From Christiangramia sabulilitoris (GTDB lineage Bacteria; Bacteroidota; Bacteroidia; Flavobacteriales; Flavobacteriaceae): a stretch of DNA of 64,000 bases. A program made the translations under genes and the position numbers. Location of the stretch: the NCBI RefSeq assembly GCF_007050985.1, contig NZ_VHSF01000001.1:1302001-1366000 (forward strand). The letters run 5' to 3'. Under the pieces are notes generated by a model. The model worked only from the letters and a program-made list of their open reading frames with translations. It made no database searches and was not told the origin of the DNA. Within the stretch, counting starts at the first letter, position 1, and every line of letters starts with the position of its first letter. Positions 9,730-15,456 of this stretch are shown piece after piece.

Positions 9730-9806
9730 GCGCAAGGGATAGCAGCGGTTAGCTCCCGCATTTGCGGGACTATAAGCGCATAGCCCGACCCGTTAGGGTT
9801 GCGGCC
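9730..9806. repeat. GC-rich structured intergenic repeat, copy 1
   Basis: This GC-rich island in an AT-rich gap starts GCGCAAGGGATAGCAG. It holds a perfect hairpin TCCCGCA/TGCGGGA (9754-9769), then AAGCGCATAGCCCGACCC-GTTA-GGGTTGCGGCC. The same order of elements recurs at 41353-41448. It abuts the queD stop codon and could act as a queD 3' element. Confidence 0.6.
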
Positions 9807-10258
9807 TAATTATTATCACTAGCGTACCATTCTGCAAAAGAAGTCTCTGTCTCCTGAAGTTTCAAAGAATGAAGATTGATGTGTGTGGGTAAATGCTTTT
9901 TGATCTTTTTAGCAAAATCTATGACCATATTCTCGCTGGTAGGCTGATATTCAACGAGGATCACATGGTGGCCACGATCTTTTAATTCTTTGGCCAGCTC
10001 AACGTGGGGAGTATTTTTATTGAAGACCGTAGCGTGGTCGAATACATCCACGATCTCAGATTTCACGATCTTTTTTAGATCACCAAAATCTATCACCATC
10101 CCGAATTTTACATGATCATGATCTGTAATTGGCTGTCCAATCACGGTAACACTGAGTTTATAACTATGACCATGTACATTGCGGCATTTCCCATCATAGC
10201 CATAAAGGGCATGACCGGTTTCGAAGGTGAATTGCTTGGTGATTCTAATGTTACTCAT
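9806..10258 (-). CDS. queD: 6-carboxy-5,6,7,8-tetrahydropterin synthase
   Basis: It converts dihydroneopterin triphosphate to 6-carboxytetrahydropterin in queuosine/7-deazaguanine synthesis. The zinc ligands are H16, H29 and H31 (FETGHALYG and NVHGHSYKL), and the catalytic cysteine is C25. Further matches are DFGDLKKIV, FDHATVFNK and PTSENMVIDFA with the pterin-binding glutamate. The 150 residues are normal. It is transcribed divergently from the 2OG oxygenase gene, each with its own -7 box. No other queuosine gene is in the window. Confidence 0.95.
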   Translation of the reverse strand: MSNIRITKQFTFETGHALYGYDGKCRNVHGHSYKLSVTVIGQPITDHDHVKFGMVIDFGDLKKIVKSEIVDVFDHATVFNKNTPHVELAKELKDRGHHVILVEYQPTSENMVIDFAKKIKKHLPTHINLHSLKLQETETSFAEWYASDNN

Positions 10259-10275
10259 TCCAACTAATTTTGCTG

Positions 10276-10283
10276 CAAAGATA
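10276..10283 (-). promoter_or_regulatory. Putative -7 box of queD
   Basis: TATCTTTG (minus strand) matches TAnnTTTG 18 bases before the queD start. Confidence 0.55.
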
Positions 10284-10333
10284 ATTGAAATTTTCAGCTT
10301 GAATTTTTAACTTTTTTGAATTGAAATATAATT

Positions 10334-10341
10334 TACATTTG
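10334..10341 (+). promoter_or_regulatory. Putative -7 box of the 2OG oxygenase gene
   Basis: TACATTTG matches TAnnTTTG 18 bases before ATG 10359. It is divergent from the queD box 50 bases away. Confidence 0.55.
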
Positions 10342-10358
10342 CGAAATTTCTCCAGGCA

Positions 10359-11012
10359 ATGACTACTTGTATCCCTGAACTGTATGACCAATTAGAATTT
10401 ACTGAAAATCCGCTTTATGAGAGGATTATTGGTGAAATTATTGACAAGAAGTATAGTATCATCGATGACTTTTTCGACCTTGAAGAAGTTCAGCTTTTGC
10501 GGTCGTCACTATTGCAGAAATATGAGGAAGATGATTTTAAGAAGGCTGCCATTGGCAACCGTACCAATGAGGTAATTGCCAGGTCTGTGCGTGGTGATTT
10601 TATTCTCTGGATCAATGAAGCCAATGCAGGCCCGGCAGAAAATGTGTTCTTTAATAAGATAAATTCCCTGGTAGACTATTTAAATAAGACCTGTTTTATG
10701 GGTATTTTACATAAGGAGTTTCACTACGCGGTTTATCCAGAAGGAACCTTTTATAAGAGACACCTGGACACATTCCAGAATGACGGTAGAAGAAAACTTT
10801 CCATGGTTTGTTATTTGAATCATGAAGACTGGAAACCTGAAAATGGCGGGGAACTGGCTATTTATTTAAATAAGGATACGGGGGAAGAGCAGGTGACGGT
10901 ATATCCCTATCCCGGGAGAGTGGTCATTTTTGAAAGCCAGGAGCTAGAGCACGAGGTGAAACCGGTTAAAACACCAAGGTTAAGTATAACCGGATGGTTA
11001 AAAACGCGCTAA
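10359..11012 (+). CDS. 2-oxoglutarate/Fe(II)-dependent oxygenase (prolyl-4-hydroxylase-like)
   Basis: This 217-residue cytoplasmic protein has the jelly-roll iron site: H135-x-D137 in FYKRHLDTFQ, the distal H198 in QELEHEV, and R207, which would bind the 2-oxoglutarate carboxylate (TPRLSITGW). The order and spacing (HxD, about 60 residues, H, then R at +9) are those of the prolyl-4-hydroxylase-type 2OG-Fe(II) superfamily. The protein substrate is unknown; bacterial relatives hydroxylate elongation factor or ribosomal proteins, but nothing here identifies a target. It appears to be transcribed alone. Confidence 0.88.
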   Translation: MTTCIPELYDQLEFTENPLYERIIGEIIDKKYSIIDDFFDLEEVQLLRSSLLQKYEEDDFKKAAIGNRTNEVIARSVRGDFILWINEANAGPAENVFFNKINSLVDYLNKTCFMGILHKEFHYAVYPEGTFYKRHLDTFQNDGRRKLSMVCYLNHEDWKPENGGELAIYLNKDTGEEQVTVYPYPGRVVIFESQELEHEVKPVKTPRLSITGWLKTR

Positions 11013-11013
11013 A

Positions 11014-11124
11014 TTATTTCCTGAATTTTTTATAAGCGACCACTGCTATAAGAACTATGGCCAGGATCAACCAGAAGCCCATGCCGCTTATAAAACTGAA
11101 AAATTCCCAGGTATCCTTGTCCAT
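11014..11124 (-). CDS. 36-residue single-span membrane protein
   Basis: This is the third of three tiny genes after echA. It encodes MDKDTWEFFSF, then a hydrophobic helix (about residues 10-30: ISGMGFWLILAIVLIAVVAY), then a basic tail KKFRK. The ATG shares one base with the stop of the preceding mini-gene (TAATG), a sign of translational coupling. The negative N-terminus and positive C-terminus suggest N-out/C-in topology. I do not recognise the family. Support comes from the coupling and the clean membrane helix, not from homology. Confidence 0.6.
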   Translation of the reverse strand: MDKDTWEFFSFISGMGFWLILAIVLIAVVAYKKFRK

Positions 11125-11306
11125 TAGTTCTTAAATTTTCTGGAATTTCTAACTTTCCAGCGATGTCTTGCGTAATAGAAAAGCGCCAGTAAAATGAGAA
11201 TAGCGAGAAGATACCAAAAGTTTTCTGTGATGAATTCTTCCAGAGTCCATCCCCATTCCTGCACTTCGCTGGGATCTTTATCTTTTGGTAAATGTTCCTG
11301 CATCAT
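11124..11306 (-). CDS. 60-residue single-span membrane protein
   Basis: The protein has a charged N-terminus (MMQEHLPKDKDPSEVQEWGW), a helix at about 28-46 (NFWYLLAILILLALFYYA) and a strongly basic tail (RHRWKVRNSRKFKN). Its ATG overlaps the stop of the 54-residue gene by four bases (ATGA), and its stop overlaps the next ATG by one. The topology is probably N-out/C-in. No function is known to me; the setting suggests a small membrane complex made with its two neighbours. Confidence 0.65.
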   Translation of the reverse strand: MMQEHLPKDKDPSEVQEWGWTLEEFITENFWYLLAILILLALFYYARHRWKVRNSRKFKN

Positions 11307-11467
11307 GGTTTTGCTTTCAAATTCTTTCTCATGATCACCGCTACAATGATTCCTATGAGCAGTCCTGCCATAAGGTATATATTTTCGCCGATAAAATTTC
11401 CTATCGAATAACCAAATTCATAGGCTTCAGTATTTTGAGTAGCGAGGAATAAGCTTGTGATTTTCAT
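11303..11467 (-). CDS. 54-residue single-span membrane protein
   Basis: It starts three bases after the echA stop. The sequence begins MKITSLFLATQNTEAYEF, continues with a helix at about 24-46 (FIGENIYLMAGLLIGIIVA) and ends in basic RKNLKAKP. The first 20 residues are polar rather than a signal peptide. The stop is embedded in the next gene's start (ATGA). It is the first of three mini-genes that probably share the echA transcript. No family is recognised. Confidence 0.6.
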   Translation of the reverse strand: MKITSLFLATQNTEAYEFGYSIGNFIGENIYLMAGLLIGIIVAVIMRKNLKAKP

Positions 11468-11470
11468 CTT

Positions 11471-12238
11471 TTATTTTTTAAATTTTGCCAGTGCTTCTTT
11501 TGTAAAGTCAGACAGTACCAACTCTCCCGAAATAGAAGCCCTTTCGTCTAGAAGTTCATTCCAGTGATCTGTACCTTTCCAAAGGATCTTTTTCATTTCC
11601 ATTAATGCCTTTGGGTTATAAGATGCAAGTTTAGAAGTAAAGAGATCAAGTTCCTTATCCAGGTCTGCAATAGTTTCAAATACCCGGGCATATAATCCTT
11701 TTTCTTTAGCCCAGTAGGCATTCTTCCATTCATGGGCGGCCAGGGTCATTTCAGCGAACGCATCCACACCCATTTTACGTTCTACGGCTGGAGCAATTAC
11801 AAAAGGGCCAATGCCAATGCTAAGTTCAGAAAGTTTGACTGCAGCAGCATCTGTTGCCATCGCGTAATCACAGGCAGATACCAGCCCAACACCGCCGCCA
11901 ACAGTTTTGCCCTGAACGCGGCCTACGATTAGTTTTTTACACTTTCGCATGGCATTGATAACCTTAGCGAAACCGGAGAAAAACTCTTTTCCGGTTTGCA
12001 GATCTTCAATTTCTATAAGCTCGTTGAACGAAGCGCCGGCACAAAAAGCCTTTTCTCCTTCAGATCTAAGGAGGATGATATTTACGCTGTCGTCTTCAGA
12101 CAATTTATTGATCTCTTTCTCCAGTCGGTCCAAAAGCACCGATGGAAACGAGTTACTAGCCGGGTGACCAAATTCTATCGTAGCGATCTTGTTCGAGATT
12201 TGGGTATACAGGCTTCCGTTTTCGCGGCTGGTTGTCAT
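11471..12238 (-). CDS. Enoyl-CoA hydratase/isomerase family protein
   Basis: This crotonase-fold enzyme has 255 residues. The first oxyanion-hole segment is EKAFCAGASFNELIEI (about 68-83). The second is GRVQGKTVGGGVGLVSACDYAMAT (about 105-130). A glutamate suited to water activation sits in KLSELSIGIGPF. It resembles the methylglutaconyl-CoA hydratase-like group used in leucine breakdown, but the substrate cannot be fixed from sequence. It leads a probable operon with the three mini membrane-protein genes. Confidence 0.88.
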   Translation of the reverse strand: MTTSRENGSLYTQISNKIATIEFGHPASNSFPSVLLDRLEKEINKLSEDDSVNIILLRSEGEKAFCAGASFNELIEIEDLQTGKEFFSGFAKVINAMRKCKKLIVGRVQGKTVGGGVGLVSACDYAMATDAAAVKLSELSIGIGPFVIAPAVERKMGVDAFAEMTLAAHEWKNAYWAKEKGLYARVFETIADLDKELDLFTSKLASYNPKALMEMKKILWKGTDHWNELLDERASISGELVLSDFTKEALAKFKK

Positions 12239-12255
12239 AAAATTCAGGTTTTCAT

Positions 12256-12263
12256 CAAAGTTA
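12256..12263 (-). promoter_or_regulatory. Putative -7 box of the echA-like operon
   Basis: TAACTTTG (minus strand) matches TAnnTTTG and lies 18 bases before the start codon. Confidence 0.5.
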
Positions 12264-12300
12264 ATGATAATGATGAATAATAAAACCTGAAGTTACGGTT

Positions 12301-13629
12301 CTAAACCTCTTTCAGGAGATATTTTCTTCGGAAATATATGACCAGGGTAGTACTTCTTATAAGCATCCAGACAAAAAATGCGATCCAGATACCGTACAGC
12401 TGCAACCCAAAGTAATCTGAAATGAGAAGCACAGGCGTGAAACCCAGGAAGGTGGCGGCCAAAAGCACGTTGCGAAGGTATTTGGCCTCCCCAAGGCCTT
12501 TAAAGATCCCATCGAACATAAAAGCGATGGCATTTACCGGCTGCATTAGCAGTACGATCCAGAATACTGAAGAAAATAAAGCAAGAACACTCGCTTCTTT
12601 ATTGAAAAGCAGACCGATCTGTTCATAAAATAATGCGCAAACGGCCATTAAAATCAGCGCAATTAGTACTGCATATTTACTTATCTTTTTACTTAGTTCC
12701 CACAAATTTTTATAATCGAGTGCACCTAATAGCTTCCCGCCAATGGCATTCCCTGCATTAGCGTATCCATCTATAAAAAAGCTGAAAAACAACCAGATAT
12801 TCATTAATATACTTTGAGCGGCGATATAATTTTTACCGTAGTCTGTGGCATAGGCATTTGCCAGGTAAATGGCAAAGTTCAGCGCTGCAGTCCTGATGAA
12901 CAGGTTGGCAGCCATTAGTAACAGCCCTTTCATTCTGGGATTTATGGTAAAACTCAGTTTTAAATGGAATGGTGTTTTTTTAAAGAAAAACCATAAAGCC
13001 ATGATGAGCATGGTGGCCTGAGCGGCCAGGGAAGCATAGGCGGCACCTTTGAGATGCAATGCAGGTATTAAGCCTTCAATTCCGTAAACTAGTACATAAT
13101 CCAGGAAAACGTTCACTGCTGCACCGGTAAGACTACACTTCATAGCCCATAATGTATTCTGTAGACCTCTAAAGACTCCGAAGATGGCAAAGGTGACCAG
13201 CGTAAGAGGATAACCCAACGCCCTGATCTGGTAATAGTCTTCTGAATATTGCAGGATTAGACCATCAGCATTGTAGGCGCTAAATATTGCCCTGGCAAAA
13301 TAGGCCGTGGAAACATAGATTACGAGGCTAAAAAGAAAGTTAAAGAATATAGCCTGGGGGATAAGCGTTTTCACGGCATGCAACCTGTTAGCCCCTAAAT
13401 GTTGAGAAACGATCGCAGAGATCGCTGTTTTGGTCTGGGCAACAATCCAGATAATAGCTGAAAGGAAGGAACCTACGATCCCTGCTGCCGCTAATGCCTC
13501 GATCGAATTTTCATCTACATTGCCTATGACCGCAATATCGGTTAGAGAGATCAATGGTTCAGCAATACCCGCAATTATGGCCGGGATGGCAATTTTGTTG
13601 ATATTCCTGAAGCTAATCGAGTTGTTCAA
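12301..13629 (-). CDS. MATE family efflux transporter
   Basis: This 442-residue polytopic protein has about 12 hydrophobic segments in two homologous halves. It opens with NINKIAIPAIIAGIAEPLISLTDIAVIGN, typical of DinF-like MATE exporters; such proteins export drugs or metabolites using Na+ or H+ gradients. The start is TTG at 13629, the only start that fits the conserved N-terminus. A good promoter lies 20 bases upstream, so the gene is probably independent of the GNAT gene. The substrate is unknown. Confidence 0.93.
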   Translation of the reverse strand: MNNSISFRNINKIAIPAIIAGIAEPLISLTDIAVIGNVDENSIEALAAAGIVGSFLSAIIWIVAQTKTAISAIVSQHLGANRLHAVKTLIPQAIFFNFLFSLVIYVSTAYFARAIFSAYNADGLILQYSEDYYQIRALGYPLTLVTFAIFGVFRGLQNTLWAMKCSLTGAAVNVFLDYVLVYGIEGLIPALHLKGAAYASLAAQATMLIMALWFFFKKTPFHLKLSFTINPRMKGLLLMAANLFIRTAALNFAIYLANAYATDYGKNYIAAQSILMNIWLFFSFFIDGYANAGNAIGGKLLGALDYKNLWELSKKISKYAVLIALILMAVCALFYEQIGLLFNKEASVLALFSSVFWIVLLMQPVNAIAFMFDGIFKGLGEAKYLRNVLLAATFLGFTPVLLISDYFGLQLYGIWIAFFVWMLIRSTTLVIYFRRKYLLKEV

Positions 13630-13648
13630 TGGTGAAACGGGTGAAGGG

Positions 13649-13680
13649 CAAATATAAAGGCCAGGACATTAAAAAAGCAA
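13649..13680 (-). promoter_or_regulatory. Promoter of the MATE exporter
   Basis: On the minus strand, TTG (13678-13680), a 21-base spacer and TATATTTG (13649-13656) match the Bacteroidota -33/-7 arrangement. It overlaps the 3' end of the GNAT gene. Confidence 0.6.
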
Positions 13681-14169
13681 TTCGTAACAATAAAATGGAT
13701 GTTCGCTTTGCTTTGGGAAGTAAATATTACCCAGGCGCTGATACCCCCTGTCTTCATAAAACCTTTGGTTTCTTGAATTCCGGCTGAAGGTGTCCAGTCT
13801 TACAGATTCAAAATTATGAGTACGGGCATAGGTCTCAGCAAAATCCATAAGTTTTCGAGCATATCCTTTTCCCCAGTGATCAGGATGGGTTGCCAGCCGA
13901 TGTATATAAAGACTGTTTTCTGTTTTACTTCGCCAGTCTACATGCTCATATTCCTTGTCCTTATCTGGGGTGATAACAATAATTCCCACAATTTTCTGAC
14001 CTGTGAGCAGGACATATAATTCGTCTTTGCGAATATCTTCCCTGAGTCTTTCTAATGAAGGATAATGCTGGTTCCATTGGAAAATACCCTTATTAATCAT
14101 TGCTTCAGCACAAGCTTCCGTCAATAATTTGATGTTGGGCAATTCTTTTTTAGCTGCTTTACGGATCAT
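13669..14169 (-). CDS. GNAT family N-acetyltransferase
   Basis: This 166-residue single-domain acetyltransferase has motif A at about 93-115 (HRLATHPDHWGKGYARKLMDFAE, with the acetyl-CoA pyrophosphate loop HWGKGYA) and a motif-B region ending RNQRFYEDRGYQRLG. The acceptor is unknown. It is transcribed away from the tRNA-Ala gene. Confidence 0.9.
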   Translation of the reverse strand: MIRKAAKKELPNIKLLTEACAEAMINKGIFQWNQHYPSLERLREDIRKDELYVLLTGQKIVGIIVITPDKDKEYEHVDWRSKTENSLYIHRLATHPDHWGKGYARKLMDFAETYARTHNFESVRLDTFSRNSRNQRFYEDRGYQRLGNIYFPKQSEHPFYCYELLF

Positions 14170-14190
14170 TTTAAAGTAGAAAAATAAACA

Positions 14191-14221
14191 TTTCCAGATT
14201 TAATAAAAATTATTACATTTG
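14191..14221 (+). promoter_or_regulatory. Promoter of tRNA-Ala
   Basis: TTTC (14191-14194), 19 bases, then TACATTTG (14214-14221) place the start of transcription a few bases before the mature tRNA. Confidence 0.6.
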
Positions 14222-14230
14222 CTCCCAGTC

Positions 14231-14304
14231 GGGGGATTAGCTCAGCTGGCTAGAGCGTTTGGCTGGCAGCCAAAAGGTCATCGGTTCGACTCCGATATTC
14301 TCCA
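14231..14304 (+). tRNA. tRNA-Ala (anticodon GGC)
   Basis: A full cloverleaf is present. The acceptor GGGGGAT pairs with ATTCTCC (two G-U pairs), the D arm is GCTC/GAGC, and the anticodon stem is TTTGG/CCAAA with loop CTGGCAG, giving anticodon GGC. The T arm is ATCGG-TTCGACT-CCGAT. The discriminator base is A, and CCA is not encoded. It reads alanine GCC/GCU codons. Confidence 0.96.
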
Positions 14305-14535
14305 CAAGAAACCACTGCATCGCAGTGGTTTTTTTATTTAGGAAGGTCATCGGTTCCCCCGACGCTTCGGGGCGATATTCTCCACAAGAAACCACTGTAT
14401 CGCAGTGGTTTTTTTTATTTAAGAAGGTCATCTGGTTCCCCCGACGCTTCGGGGCGATATGTTCTACATAGACCATTGCGTCGCATCTGTTCTTATTTAG
14501 GAAGGTATTCAGATCCTTCAAAGCTTCAGGGAGAA
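14274..14535 (+). repeat. Tandem decayed copies of the tRNA-Ala 3' end plus terminator
   Basis: Units begin with AAGGTCAT or AAGGT at 14274 (inside the tRNA), 14343, 14424 and 14502, with periods of 69, 81 and 78 bases. Each repeats variable loop, T arm, acceptor 3' strand and terminator. In the second and third units the T loop is replaced by a hairpin CCCCGACGCTTCGGGG (14357-14372, 14439-14454). Decay increases with distance from the tRNA. None is a complete tRNA. Confidence 0.85.
14310..14336 (+). terminator. tRNA-Ala terminator
   Basis: ACCACTGC-ATC-GCAGTGGT is followed by seven T. A near-identical second copy stands at 14389-14417. Confidence 0.85.
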
Positions 14536-14559
14536 TGATACTTCACCATAATTTAATGC

Positions 14560-15456
14560 CTAATCATCTTCAGTTTCACCATATTCATCCCAGAGCACTT
14601 TTGAATCTGTCTTCAGAAAATCTATAGTTTTAGATATCACATGTTTGAATTCCTTTGGTAATTCCTGCTCATTCCAGGGATGACTTATTCCAAAAACATG
14701 ATCTGCATTTTCTACCAGTAATAATTTAGGAGCCGGGCTCCATTCAAAAAGATTTCCAGCCTCTCCAATAGATACACTGGTATCACTGCTCCCGTGGGCA
14801 ATAAGGTGTGGTATTTGCAGTTTTTTGGCAGCTTTTTTAATATTTAGTCTTTCCTTATTTTCCTTATAGGATTTATAGAATTGGTAGTGGTGGGGCAGTT
14901 TACGGCCGGTCCTTGTATTTAAAATATAACGCACGCCTTTTTTCTCCCAGGCTTCCAGTTCTTTTCCCTCAGGAAAACGCGAACCATAATCTGAAACCGA
15001 TGCCAGCGTAATGATCTTAGTGATCCTTTTTTCTTCTGCAGCCTTGATCAAAACGATGCCGCCTCCACGTGAATGACCTATAAGACTAATTTCATCGGGT
15101 TTTATTTGTTGCGCAAATTTAAAATCGGGCATCAGTATCCAATCCAATACCGATTGCAGATCATCCAGTTCTATGATAAAATTGTTATCCCCGAATGCTT
15201 CAATATCTCTGAATTCGGTTAAATTTTCAGGATCTGTTCCATTATGACTGAAATTGAACTTAACAAACATGAAACCGGCCTCCGCAATTTTCTCTCCCAT
15301 GACTTCCCAGGCGCCCCAATCCTTGAAGCCTTTGTATCCGTGGGTAAAAATCACGATCGGTTTTGGTTTACCGTCATCTTTAAAAATAAGATCTGCCACA
15401 ATTGGCTTATTGTGTTTACCTTCTATGACGAGGTTTAATTCTTTAGAAACTTCCAT
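14560..15456 (-). CDS. Alpha/beta-hydrolase (dienelactone hydrolase-like)
   Basis: This 298-residue alpha/beta-fold hydrolase has the nucleophile elbow GHSRGGG (S129), an oxyanion segment FTHGYKGFKDWG, an acid loop HGSSDTSVS and the catalytic His in ADHVFG. There is no signal peptide, so it acts in the cytoplasm. It may be an esterase, acyl-peptidase or thioesterase; the substrate is unknown. Its start overlaps the end of the AddB-like gene by 14 bases, so the two are probably co-transcribed. Confidence 0.88.
   Translation of the reverse strand: MEVSKELNLVIEGKHNKPIVADLIFKDDGKPKPIVIFTHGYKGFKDWGAWEVMGEKIAEAGFMFVKFNFSHNGTDPENLTEFRDIEAFGDNNFIIELDDLQSVLDWILMPDFKFAQQIKPDEISLIGHSRGGGIVLIKAAEEKRITKIITLASVSDYGSRFPEGKELEAWEKKGVRYILNTRTGRKLPHHYQFYKSYKENKERLNIKKAAKKLQIPHLIAHGSSDTSVSIGEAGNLFEWSPAPKLLLVENADHVFGISHPWNEQELPKEFKHVISKTIDFLKTDSKVLWDEYGETEDD

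Noticed and set aside
14237-14521. 94-codon minus-strand frame over tRNA-Ala and its repeats
   Set aside because: It is antisense to a tRNA and consists of translated tRNA-tail repeats.
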